Shown here one piece after another: positions 1 to 9,712 of a DNA stretch of 64,000 nucleotides; within the stretch, counting starts at the first letter, position 1, and every line of letters starts with the position of its first letter. Under the pieces are notes generated by a model that did not search any database, was not told the DNA's origin, and saw only the letters and a list, made by a program, of their open reading frames with translations. A program made the position numbers and the translations under genes. Source of the stretch: Chaetomium olivaceum (Eukaryota > Ascomycota > Sordariomycetes > Sordariales > Chaetomiaceae); assembly GCA_039881045.1 (NCBI GenBank), contig JAYWVB010000005.1, positions 806,001 to 870,000 of the forward strand, given 5' to 3'.

Positions 1-996
1 GACGCGAGCATATCCGAGGACTTCTCCGTATCCCGCTGAAGGCGGGTCTCGATGGTAGACCGCGCGTTTGCCATTATCCTTCCGAAACCTGCTGCATCCT
101 TTTCCGAGGGGCCCAGCCAACGGGAGATGAAGGGGATCTGCAGGAAATCGGTCAGGCCTAACGCCATAGAGATAGTACTAACCATAAGGCCCGTTTCGCC
201 GGCTTTGATGTAGTCGTTTACGTCAGCGTCAGCGCGCAGGTCGCCAAACGCCTCACCAAAGCCGATATCGCTGATAACATCGAGCGTGAGGAATTGGATC
301 TTGCGGGCAAAGTCCATTGGCTTGGACAAGGCCTCAGTCGAGATGTACTTGGCCCGTATCAGCTGCACCAGCTCGGCGATGCGGGCGTCCACTGACCCTT
401 CAAGGGCGAGATTCTCCTTGCCAGAATACTAAGTCAATATAAAGAATTGATAAGCAAAGCGTCCTTCTCTCTGAGCGCCTGGCAGTGGGCGACCTACCCC
501 CGCAGCCATCTGCTGTCTCCGTCGCATATGCTTCTCCTCGTCCAGCTCACTGAAGACGTGATCCTTTCCTGGCCGGTGGCGAGTGGCACGGTTGTACCAC
601 TTCGTCCGCGTGTACCGTGAGCGGACAGCGCTCATATGAGCAAGCAACTCGGGCGACGAAGTGACCAGGTCGTTCGGTCCCACTCGGACGATGCTTCCTG
701 CAGGTAGTGATTAATTACCTAGGTAGCCAGCCCCCGTCGGCTCCGCCACAGCTCGCAGCACAAGTTCAATGGAAACATTGGTACGCACCATACTTGTCGC
801 AGACTTCCTTGTATCTCACGTGTGAGTTCAAGCCCAACAGAGCCCGCGAATGCCATAGCTCCGAGAAACCTGCGCTGAAAGGGCCTTTGAAGGCCCTGAG
901 TCGACGGTAGGCGCGGATCTTGCTGCCGATGTAGACAGCCACCGCGACCGACGCCAGCACCCACCAAATGTCATGGATCTGCACAAGAAGACCCAT
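1..996 (-). CDS. Cytochrome P450, 5' part (runs off window start)
   Basis: N-terminal part of a fungal microsomal cytochrome P450, a haem monooxygenase of the ER. Three exons are inferred: 996-789, 697-498 and 428 to the window edge. Donors GTGCGT and GTAGGT and acceptors CTGCAG and CTTAG restore one frame. The first ATG is at 996 and is followed by a hydrophobic anchor (about residues 8-25) and a basic stretch. The spliced protein reads KYGSIVRVGPNDLV, the usual P450 strand after the first helices, then SRYTRTKWY and DEEKHMRRRQQMAAGYSG (helix C region), as in pisatin-demethylase-like fungal P450s. The I helix, ExxR and haem-Cys loop lie outside the window, so subfamily and substrate cannot be assigned. 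No break is seen in the visible part. Confidence 0.88.
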
Positions 997-1559
997 GGCC
1001 GGAGAAACGTGATGTTTGTCGTTGGAGGCTGTCAAGGAAGGGATTTGCTGTCGGGTCCCGGCCGGCCGGACTGAAAAGAGGGGCGGGATGAGATGGGCGC
1101 AGGAGGAATTCCCTCTCTCGCCAGTACCGTGTCCGTCAGAGAGGAGGCGTTCTTAGCGTAGATACATTCTCCAATAGGAGCGGGTAGGGCTCAGCGCGGG
1201 CTGGACACGACGCCATCCGGTTGGTTGCAAGTGCGGCCAATCCTGTGTAGGGGACTTTTGCGGTGGGAGCAAGTGGGGTATTCCAATGTTATGGTTGGCC
1301 ACACTCGTTGCGGGAGTAGCTGGTGGGGGGGTGGGAGGGGAGGGGAGGGGGTTCATCCCAGGACATACCCCTGCGTGATTTCTCTGCGGAGAGGAAGGGG
1401 TTGTCGGTGATGCCCCCAGTTGTGAGCGGGTGTACTATTGTCTCCTCGTTCAGCAGCCAGTTAAAGAATTCGCCCCCCCAGCTATTTGTTGTTTGGCACT
1501 AAGTGGGGATAGAAAGCAGTGGTTTTGCAAGTTAGGTATGGTAAGCTAGCTGGGATGTA
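997..1559. other. Intergenic, 5' flank of the P450
   Basis: No gene recognised. It contains a G-rich stretch (about 1318-1350). Short ORFs here have no protein-like composition. Confidence 0.5.
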
Positions 1560-1700
1560 TGGGGTGGCGGAGCAGATGAATCGACGGGCGCTGGATATCA
1601 GGAAGAAGATGCTTGGACTGGAGCATCCAGATACGCTCACAAGTGCTAGCAAACTTGCTTTGGTGCTGCGGGGTTAGGACAAGTAGTACGAGCTATCGCT
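1560..1700 (+). pseudogene. TPR-repeat relic (kinesin-light-chain/NLR type)
   Basis: Translation of about 1564-1676 reads VAEQMNRRALDIRKKMLG, then LEHPDTLTSASKLALVLRG, followed by TAG and, after DK, a second TAG. This is nearly the consensus of the 42-residue TPR units found in tandem at the C-terminus of fungal NB-ARC/TPR proteins (EEMNRRAL... LGxEHPDTLTS... LAxVLR). Only one unit survives, with two stops and no flanking domain, so it is a fragment of a decayed NLR-like or kinesin-light-chain-like gene. Family recognition rests on the HPDTLTS motif. The parental gene is not in the window. Confidence 0.65.
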
Positions 1701-2610
1701 CATGAGTCCTAAGTGTTACCTTCTCGGTGTGACTAGGCCCGCGTGTGCTAGTTACCGCGCTCGATGCCGAAAGTGGGCGCCGTCAACGTCATCGCCGGCA
1801 CGGTTTCAGCGACCGCCATCGAAGCGCCGTAGTCGTTTCCCAGTCGGTTGCTACCAGCTCTCTGCGCTCCCTCCGGTCGTCTCAGGTGACATTATTTGCC
1901 ATAGTCCGCTTCCTCAGCCCTGACATTATCGTTTCTTCTATCATAGCAGGAGAGACCCCTTTTTTTGATCATAGGGTTCAAAATTCGTAGTCATGTTGCA
2001 ATTCTAAAGGCATATTCACAAGCTGATAAGGCCACATTCGGGGCTGATTTTCTGAACCCGTTGATTCGTAGAAAGCTGGTCTCTATTCGGAGCCGCGAAT
2101 CTAATCCAGTCACTACGATTCAACCTGGCCAGCCGGCACCGCTGTTCAAAGCCAACAGCCCCTTTTATTCAGCCACCATTCAACACGCTATTATCCACTA
2201 ACCAGGCGCTCCTTCATTTAGAATCAACAGGGACTCCAGCTAGCTACTCCTTAACGCGCTGCTCTTCATTAATAAGCTAACACTACCTATTAAAGCTAAC
2301 AGTAAGTCAATCACCTTATTATTCTATATATTGACCACACTTACCTACCTTTATAATTAATAGGGGTTCCACGTAACCATCACTCTACGCTATAACATGT
2401 AATAATGGCTTCGAGTGTAATGATAAAGTGAACATCGAAAGCCACGATTTTGATTAACATGATAATGCACGTTACTTACCCCATTCGGCCAGTTTTAACT
2501 TTTCATGCTAATTTACATTAACTATCAATAATTAATGTTAAAGGCGTGATATGAGCATGATATAAAAGGGGCTTTCCTGCTATGATGCGTTCCAACGGCC
2601 ACTCAACGCC
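1701..2610. other. AT-rich intergenic DNA
   Basis: No gene is seen. About 2240-2560 is clearly more AT-rich than the surroundings and stop-dense in all frames. That would fit an old RIP-mutated repeat, but I see no identifiable parent. Confidence 0.4.
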
Positions 2611-3088
2611 CCTATCCTCTTCGGCATACCGTCTCGACCGCCGCCTGTCCCAGACAACGTAGAGCGGACGGCGGCGAGCGTGAATGGGATACCCACCGCC
2701 CAGAAGACACAGAACCGAGGCGACACCACAGAGGGCCAATCAGGGGCACCCTGGAAGTCGAAGAAGGTCGTTGAAAAGATTCTAGGCAGACAGAGAGGCT
2801 GGAAATGCCACCTGCTAACAAGCCCTGATAGACACGCTGATACGCGGCAAGACCGAGCAAACCTGCATCAACGCGGGGGCTGTAGTAAAGCGCCAAACAA
2901 TCAGCGAGGAGAGTTGCAACAGTGCCCATAACTGTTACACCCTCGTTAAAAATGTGTATGTCCATGGGGTTATGAATGGGCAAGTGGGACAGTCCTCTCG
3001 CAGAATTGAACCCCAGCCGATAACCTATCCTGGTTTGAGTTGTCATTGCACTTCTCCCACCAAGATCCATATGCGGGTAAACATCCAA
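2570..3088 (-). pseudogene. Possible ABC transporter (ABCC-like) relic
   Basis: An open stretch on the minus strand contains LALYYSPRVDAGLLGLA, which resembles the last transmembrane segment and following VSPGLLGLA-type sequence of fungal ABC-C transporters. Further on, in shifted frames, there are short matches to GAPDWPS and a degraded Walker-A-like stretch at roughly the expected spacing. No uninterrupted frame spans them. This is a weak, motif-level call. A spurious ORF is the alternative. Confidence 0.25.
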
Positions 3089-3764
3089 GCGCGAGACACA
3101 AGATATATGAGGCTTACATCTTCATAAGATCGTCTACATGTCTAATTATCAGAGAGCTCCTCCTCAAAACCATCATCATCATCCTCGCTTCTTCGAAGCA
3201 CGTCCTTCTCCCCGCCCTCGAGAGAGCCCGTGCCCTTGACGTTTTCGGATCCGACGGACTCATCGCCACATCTCTCCTCGTCCTATTCAACCCCCTACCG
3301 CTCTCATGTGAGGGGATTTTGAAAAATCGCCAATGCTCTCTCTCTGGAGCTTGGTACCTCCGTGATTCCTCACCTCTCAACGCACCCCAGCTTCAGTCAT
3401 GGGTTCAAAATTGAGTCACACGGCTGTGCAGGCTAGACTCACCCATAGTTCACCCTAGCTCAGGGGCGGCTCAGGGTCACGCACCAACATGAAAATTGCT
3501 GAGGGCAACTTTAGGGTAAAACATAGAGCTGCTGTGGAAGTAAGGGGTAGTGAGGTAGGGGTTGATTTTAGAAGCATATCGAATGTGAACGGTGGTGGAG
3601 GCGTACATCATAACGGTAGAGGCGTATGAGATGCTTGTAGATTGAATTTGAATTTACAAGAGAGTTCGGAGAGAAGGCTGGGTAAAGTACGGTATGTTGA
3701 GCATTTCGGAGGACGGGATTATATCCCCCTTTCATTTGGATATCACACTTGGCAGAACTTAGGT
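3089..3764. other. Intergenic, no gene recognised
   Basis: A 124-codon plus-strand ORF (3040-3414) overlaps an 88-codon minus-strand ORF and neither resembles a known family. The region is otherwise featureless up to the hexanucleotide repeat that flanks the MULE. Confidence 0.4.
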
Positions 3765-3793
3765 TGAAATCAAAATCAAAATCAAAATCAAAA
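3765..3793. repeat. (AAATCA)n microsatellite
   Basis: About five copies of a 6-bp unit end exactly at the left MULE terminus. The last nine bases (3785-3793) are also the left copy of the MULE target-site duplication. Confidence 0.85.
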
Positions 3794-3873
3794 GGGAATT
3801 TCTAGCGAGCACCCCCCAAATGACTATGGAGCACCCCTCACTTTCCGAAAATGGATTAGCTCGCCATATTTCC
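3794..3873 (+). repeat. MULE left terminal inverted repeat
   Basis: 80 bp, matching the reverse complement of 6467-6546 except for two T-for-C differences in the inner part (GGATTAG versus GGACTAG and CCATATT versus CCACATT). Both changes are of the RIP type. Confidence 0.95.
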
Positions 3874-4039
3874 AATCAATGCACAGTATCCGTCACAGTG
3901 AATGCCAGCCCATATTTTCTGTTCGCGAATCTCACAACTTCGGCCCAAATTTCCTCCACACAACAGCATCACTACAGCATCGCTACAGTTCGGCAGAGAT
4001 ACGATTCCGACCTCTTTTAAGCGCTGGATTTAACAATAG

Positions 4040-6319
4040 ATGTCACTCGCAGGTACCCGAGCGATGGAACCGCGGATTCTACGCCCTTGCGGGGCACCGC
4101 CGCCGTCAGGTGTCTACAATTCGTTGGAAGAAGCCTGGGAAGCGATTGGGCGCCACGCAGCCACCAATGGGTACAGAGTCGTCAAGAATGGATCGAAGAA
4201 GGGGAATGCCCTCTTCCGATGCGCTAAGGGCCGAGTTTACAAGTCAAAGGCCAACCTCGAGGTCCACAAATCGAAGCGCCGCAAGACCAGCTCCCAGTTC
4301 ACGGGCTGCCCGTTCAAGTTCAAGGCCAAGCCTTTGCTAAACGGCCAGTGGGCTCTGGAGGTGCCCGAGGGAATTGCGCACAACCACGGATGGAACGAAG
4401 AGACTGCTTTTGCTGCCTCGCGAGCCGAGAAGTTGAAGCCGTTGGAGCAGGAGGTTATTGAGCTAGCGAACAAGGGCGTCAGGCCGGCGCAGATCCTGGG
4501 AAAGATACATGCGGATGAGCTCGGGATCTTGGGAAAGGATATCCACAACCTTCTCCAGCGACATCGCCGCGAGGAGCTAAAGGGCTGATCCGCCCTCCAG
4601 GCTCTCTACGAGGACCACCTTACCTTCCAGGGCAGCCTATTTGTTTGGAGAGATACCCGGGATGCCCAGAATCGAGTCACCTCCTTAACCATTGCTCCCA
4701 AAACTAGCCTTGGACTGCTAAAGCAGAACCCAGACATTCTGCTGCTTGACGCCACGTATAAGACCAACTGCCACAACATGCCGATGTTTAACGCTTGCGG
4801 AGTGACCCACTGCAACAAGGTCTTCAATTGGGCAGTCACCTTCATAAGCGGCGAGCAGGAGGATCATTACCAAGTAGCTCTTAAGCATCAGATCTCGATT
4901 CTGGAGGATGAAGGTATTCCCAAGCCTGGCCTTATCGTCTCTAATCGAGAACTGGCCTTGCTAAAGGCCCTCAACAAGAGCTCATGGGCTGCAGTACCGC
5001 ACCTTCTCTGCCGCTGGCACGTCAACATGAATGTACTCGCCAAGGCTCGCCGTCATTTCCCCCCGGCCACGAAGGTGGGCGCGGAATATCAGCGTCACCC
5101 CAAATTCAAGGAGTTCCTTAAAGAATGGAACGCTCTCCTTGCCGCAAGTACCGAGGAGGTTTACGAGAGTACCCTGGCCAAGTTCAAGGCGCCAGGCCGG
5201 CACCCCGAGGAGGCTATAAAGTACGTGACCAAGACTTGGCTTAATCCGTGGAAGGAAAAGCTGGTGGCTGCTTGGACCAACAAGGTGCCTCACATGGGCC
5301 ACGTCACGACTTCTGCAGTGGAATCAGCGCATTCTGCTATCAAGAAGTACCTCATCAGCTCCAAAGCCGACCTCAAGAGCGTGTTCGATCGCCTCTGCCT
5401 GTTTTAGAAGAACCAGCGCAGCACTCTCGACATCAGCAGCGCCCAGGCTACCAATAAGACCAGGACGGACTTCAACAACGCTATTTACGGCTGGGTTCGT
5501 GGGCAGATCTCCCCCTTCGCGCTTGAGCTACTCGCGATGGAGATTGCAGCTCTACCTGCGAAGAACGCTCCGCTCGAGGGGAGTACTTGCTCCTGCAGTC
5601 TCCCGACCACTCACGGACTCCCCTGCCGTCATACTCTATATAAGCACATTACCGGCGCCATCCCCCTCGAGCTAAAGCAGGTCCATAAGCATTGGTGGAA
5701 CTACCGCCCAGTTACACTCGTACAGGAGCAGCCGATTACCAGCAACATGCCGGATATCCCGCTAAACCCTCTCGCGGTTAAGAGCAAGGGCCGCCCCTTT
5801 AGAGCGATCGCCACGAAGAAGGGCGAGGGCATCAAGAGTACAAAGCGGCTACCTTCAGCGTTTGAGCATGGGCTTAAGGATGAACTGGCTACAGCCATTC
5901 CCTCGTCAACAGCCCCGCCGGTGCTGCAGAAAGCATCCAAAAGCAAGGCACGAGGCCGCCCCCGGAAGCAACAACAGCAGCCACAGCAGCCACAGCAGCC
6001 GCAACCACAGCAGCAGGAGACTCAGGAAGCCGACTGTATCGTGGTCGCTGGTGCCTCTGGAGAACGTACGAGCACACCTACCGAGGAGGTCACAACCACA
6101 TCGCTAGGTCTGCAGCGGTTAAGCCAGGCTGGTGAAGATACGTTCGAGCCTGGCACTATTCGCCCTCGAGCCCACCAGCGCATCATTGACGGCCTCGAGA
6201 TCGTAAATCCAGATGCTGAAGATATGCATGATGCCCTGCTTCGGGACCTCGAGGCTGATAGACTCGCGCTTACGGAGGATGATCTAGTTCTTCAAGATGG
6301 GAACGATGAGACAGCTTGA
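4040..6319 (+). pseudogene. MULE transposase, two in-frame nonsense codons
   Basis: One 760-codon frame runs from ATG 4040 to TGA 6319 and is interrupted by TGA at 4586-4588 and TAG at 5405-5407, with no frameshift. The order is: an N-terminal FAR1/GCM1-like DNA-binding zinc domain (about residues 20-125, with C...C and H-N-H); a MULE transposase core with the first catalytic Asp in LLLDATYKTN, a second site reading VSNRELAL where active MULEs have S/T-D-R-E, CRWHVN, and a final ES.H..IK; a SWIM zinc finger CSCSLPTTHGLPCRH; and a Pro/Gln-rich tail with QQ repeats and an AT-hook-like RGRPRK. Each stop is one C-to-T step from a sense codon (CGA, CAG), and the N at 4943-4945 is one G-to-A step from Asp. 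All three fit RIP. The copy is therefore non-autonomous but very recently inactivated. Confidence 0.92.
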
Positions 6320-6466
6320 TAGGATCCAATTGTACCTTTCCCATGTTCAGAGACCTCATAGGCGGGATGATGGGTTACGACGATTATTCTGCGAATAGCC
6401 TCAAGTAATGTTCCGGACTCTAAGTGGCTTGTTCGTCATGTGGCGATGTTAGCACTGTGTGCCTGT

Positions 6467-6546
6467 GGAAATGTGGCGAGCTAGTCCATTTTCGGAAAGT
6501 GAGGGGTGCTCCATAGTCATTTGGGGGGTGCTCGCTAGAAATTCCC
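6467..6546 (-). repeat. MULE right terminal inverted repeat
   Basis: 80-bp partner of 3794-3873. It is followed at once by the right copy of the 9-bp target duplication (6547-6555). Confidence 0.95.
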
Positions 6547-6579
6547 AAATCAAAATTGGAACGACTTCCACGGTGATAT

Positions 6580-7713
6580 CTATGTACAGGTGACCGAGAC
6601 TATATACAGCCCAGTCTCTCCTGGCCTTTGTCCCCCCCAGGCGCAGGTCGGTCCCGCAAGAGAGTCCAAACAAGCAAACAAGCAAAAGAGCATAGACCTA
6701 CCGACGACGACTGGGACCCGGGTAGAATTCGTCGTCGTCGGTCCAGTCCTCATCCCCTCCCACCACTTCTTCTCGGGGGGCCCCGTCGCAGCCACCTCGC
6801 CCGTCGAGTTCGAGCTCTCCCCCGTGGCTGGTCCCCCCGTCGAGCCGCCAACGTTCCCACCCAAAGACAAATTCCCCCAGTTCCCCCCCACAATCCAACC
6901 ACCGGTATCCTCCCGCCACACCGCGCCGGCCATGTGCTCCAGCGCGGTCAACGTCCCAAGCGCAGCCGCCACCATGTCCTCCGCGGTGACCACCTGGGCG
7001 CGGAACATCTGCTCCATGTCGCACGTCCACGCGAGCCTGGCCTGGGTCGCGGCCGTCCGGTTGGCCACAACCGCGTACACCCCCGCAACAGACGCGGCCG
7101 CGGCCGCCGCTGCATGTGCAGCCTCCAGACTGCTCTCCCACGCCGCCTGCTCGGCCAACGCTTGCTGGTGCGCCGCCGAGAAACAGGCGACCTGCCCCTC
7201 GGCCAAACTGTGCTGCGTGCGGGCCTCGGCCGAAGCCAAGACGGCCGACTGCAGCGTCTGGTGGGCCTGGTCCAGCAGCGCCAGCAGTCCCGCGAGTGTC
7301 GGTGTTGTCGAGGCCGCCGGGTGGTCGGGTGCCGCGGCGGCCGGGACGGGAGCTGCTGTTGTTGCTGGGGCGCTGCTGGTGGTGGTGAGGGGGGGGAGAG
7401 GGGCAGTGCCACCGCCGCCGGGGTGGGAGAGGACCGACGGCGGTGGAAGGAGGGAGCCCGTGGACGGCGGGGCGGAGATGGTGACGGTGGTGTCCACGGG
7501 CGAAGGGGCGGCGGGGGCGGCGGGAGCCGGGTTGGTGGTCGCTCCCGTGGTGCTGGGAGCGACGAAGGGAGCCGCGAGAGCGGAAAGGGTGGAGGTGGTG
7601 GTCGCCCCCGTAGTGTTGGGGACGACAAAGGAGGCAGCGAGAGGTGAAAGGGCGCTGCCCCCTGTGCCACCGGCGGCGGTGGTGGGTGGTGGGCACGATG
7701 GTGGGGGCACCAT
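6580..7713 (-). CDS. Ala/Pro/Thr-rich hypothetical protein
   Basis: An open frame of 377 codons from ATG 7713, in very GC-rich DNA. The N-terminal third (residues about 1-130) is a disordered Pro/Thr/Ala region with an internal near-duplication (FVVPNTTGATTT and FVAPSTTGATTN). Residues about 140-270 are Ala-rich, probably alpha-helical or coiled-coil (LLALLDQAHQTLQSAV, AEQAAWESSLEAAHAA). The tail is Gly/Thr/Asn-rich. A GTAGGT donor near 6702 could end an exon before the annotated stop. No family is recognised. The other frames here are also long because of the GC content, so the choice of frame rests on the helix-like composition and on a clean ATG context. The stop is only 34 bp from the MULE end. 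Confidence 0.45.
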   Translation of the reverse strand: MVPPPSCPPPTTAAGGTGGSALSPLAASFVVPNTTGATTTSTLSALAAPFVAPSTTGATTNPAPAAPAAPSPVDTTVTISAPPSTGSLLPPPSVLSHPGGGGTAPLPPLTTTSSAPATTAAPVPAAAAPDHPAASTTPTLAGLLALLDQAHQTLQSAVLASAEARTQHSLAEGQVACFSAAHQQALAEQAAWESSLEAAHAAAAAAASVAGVYAVVANRTAATQARLAWTCDMEQMFRAQVVTAEDMVAAALGTLTALEHMAGAVWREDTGGWIVGGNWGNLSLGGNVGGSTGGPATGESSNSTGEVAATGPPEKKWWEGMRTGPTTTNSTRVPVVVGRSMLFCLFACLDSLAGPTCAWGGQRPGETGLYIVSVTCT

Positions 7714-8726
7714 CGTTGCCGCGGTTGGGTGTTGGTCTAATGGGGTGAGTTAGTGAGGGATCGGGTGCATACAGCGCGAGGGGGGGGTTGGGGGGTGAGC
7801 TGTGACAGGTTCACAAGCAATGGGGGAGGGACGGGAAGTTTGAAGAAAAGGGGTGGTGACATACGAGAAAGGCGACGGGTGTTGATGTGCCTCGTCGGAG
7901 GCAAAGCGAGAGACACGAGGGCCAACAAAGAGAAAGAAGGCGAGAGAAGAACCAACGGCGGTGGAAGTGTCGTTGCTGGATGTGCGTGGACACTTGTTGG
8001 AACTTCTGTGATGAAAGTCGGAAGGAGTTGCTGGTAAGGACAGCATCTGAATTTATACTCGTCCGAAAGGAGGTCTTACCGCAAATCACCACCTCAAGGC
8101 AGAAAATAATCATTAGGTTTGCTTGCACGAGGGGGCGATATGATTAGGTTTTGCTTGGTGGTTGTCATAGCGGCCGTATTAGGTTCACATACTCATGCGG
8201 ACAGACCGGAGGGGTTGACCGAGAAACCTTAAACCTGCCGTCAAAGCGCTAGGTAGCAGCGACCATCCACAATCTTCTGAAGACGTGACTTCGACAGGTT
8301 TAAAGTGAGCAAAGTCAGTACCTCCGGGTGAATATGATGATGTTGATTTAGGTTACCTAACCTTTGCACAGGCACTAACACACGGACTCACCGAGCTCAG
8401 GAATAGTCAGCTACACCGATCGAGAAACTGGGATATGCCAACCTAAAACAGACTATGTGAGGCTGATAAGCACTGGCCACTTGTCTATACGGCGTACTTT
8501 AGGTTTAGGTTCAAGCCTGGGACATAATCCCTATCTGAGGTTGGCTTCGAATCTTCTCGCAGAGTTGTGCCCATAAATCAAACACAAGGAACACGAGATG
8601 GCTCAGGCCCTGGATACCTGCCAGTCGGACGCTGGGCGCCCAGATGGGAAAGCTTGGATATATTTGATAATCACTGAACATATGGGGAGGGTACGAGGTC
8701 AGGACTTTCTTGACCTTTCTTACTAT
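7714..8726. other. Intergenic, no gene recognised
   Basis: The first 300 bp may be promoter and leader of the minus-strand Ala-rich ORF. From 8150 on the DNA is moderately AT-rich with no coding pattern. Short ORFs (for example 7750-8046) are overlapping shadows. Confidence 0.4.
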
Positions 8727-8740
8727 TATATATATGTATA

Positions 8741-9101
8741 GACTCGAAGATGGGAGAGAACTGATATTCGAACGCGACGGGACTTTTACTCTGTTCTACA
8801 CGGTATTGATTCTACATCGGCACGGCTCGCGGGGAGGGTCCTGGAATGGCTAATGGACTCAGGGAGGCTGATGATGTTCAGTTTGGCCAGGAGGCTTGAG
8901 CTGGAAGCGGCGGCCTAGCACGCACCTCCCTCGGAGGCCAGGAGGCCTCCTCTCTTTGTATACGCAGGCTCACGCACATGTACTTTCCTTAACTGTCGGT
9001 ATGGGTTTTTCATCCGGCCCGCGAGGGCGCGGTTTTCCTGTACATTAAATAGCTGAGGGTCCGGCACGCCTTAGGGCATAGCGGAGTATGAATAATAATA
9101 A
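8741..9101 (+). mobile_element. 5'-truncated LINE copy
   Basis: About 360 bp nearly identical (roughly 5 differences) to the 3' end of the longer LINE (13692-14050). It carries the last codons of ORF2 ending ELEAAA, the same 3' untranslated region and an (AAT)n tail. It is flanked by a 14-bp low-complexity direct repeat (8727-8740 and 9102-9115), probably the target-site duplication. Extreme 5' truncation is usual for target-primed reverse transcription. The fragment encodes nothing functional. Confidence 0.9.
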
Positions 9102-9115
9102 TATATATATGTATA

Positions 9116-9391
9116 TATATCCTTCTTTTCCTTTTTATACGGGTAGCCAGCATACCTGGTCACCTCAGATCGACTAGCTAGGGTAACCTCGTCTAAATCC
9201 CCGGCGGGCTTTTACCGACTAGATGATAATAAACTTGATAAACCTATGGCTTGTGAACCCTCTTGCGGGATGACCAGCGAAGGATGGGAAAGTCAATGGT
9301 GATATGAAATACACATGGAACGGATGCTTTATAGGTGGTAATAACTATTTGATACCTCCCTTAGCACGTCCTTACATACTCACAACTAGAT
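9116..9391. other. Spacer between LINE fragment and LTRs
   Basis: No gene or repeat is recognised apart from the TA-rich stretch at its left edge. Confidence 0.4.
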
Positions 9392-9396
9392 CCTCC

Positions 9397-9662
9397 TGTA
9401 ACGGGCTGTGCCCGAGGTGAGCCTCGGTAACCCTCGGCCAGCTCACGTACAAGCACGGTCCACCGAACCCCTGGATGAAGCTATTCCCAGTTGCCCCACA
9501 GCGCACCGAACATTCTAGCAATGCGCTCGGGCCACCGCACTCACGATCATAAAGCAGCCCCACGAGCTGCCAGACTCTCTCATCTTTCCTTTTCTTCTTC
9601 AAGCTTAGTGTACTCGTAGAGTCGTCACCAGATAGTTGCAATATACTCCTGGGACCGTTACA
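9397..9662 (-). mobile_element. Solo LTR, family 1, copy A
   Basis: 266 bp with TGTAACGG...CCGTTACA ends and a perfect 5-bp target duplication CCTCC (9392-9396 and 9663-9667). It is the reverse complement of 10198-10463 with no difference that I can see. The ORF seen across it is not a gene. No internal retrotransposon sequence is present, so it is a solo LTR left by LTR-LTR recombination. Strand is given relative to the other copy; true orientation is unknown. Confidence 0.92.
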
Positions 9663-9712
9663 CCTCCCCGGTCGTGCTCCCGATGTTAAACGCCAATAAT
9701 ACGGTAACTCCG

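Larger units (their letters stand above)
3794..6546 (+). mobile_element. Complete Mutator-like element (MULE)
   Basis: A 2753-bp DNA transposon bounded by 80-bp terminal inverted repeats (3794-3873 and 6467-6546). The TIRs start GGGAATTTCTAGCGAGC and differ at only two sites, both C/T. The element is flanked by a 9-bp direct repeat AAATCAAAA (3785-3793 and 6547-6555), the duplication size typical of Mutator elements. It carries one transposase-like reading frame on the plus strand, listed separately. The near-identical TIRs and perfect duplication point to a recent insertion. Left flanking DNA is a microsatellite. The right end lies 34 bp from the stop codon of a minus-strand Ala-rich ORF. 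Confidence 0.95.

Noticed and set aside
2995..3030. GGTTCAATTC on the minus strand, a tRNA B-box-like sequence
   Set aside because: No T-arm pairing, acceptor stem or A box at the expected distance.
6590..7753. 387- and 339-codon plus-strand ORFs
   Set aside because: GC-rich shadow frames of the minus-strand Ala-rich ORF; composition is Arg/Gly-rich and without helix-like patterns.
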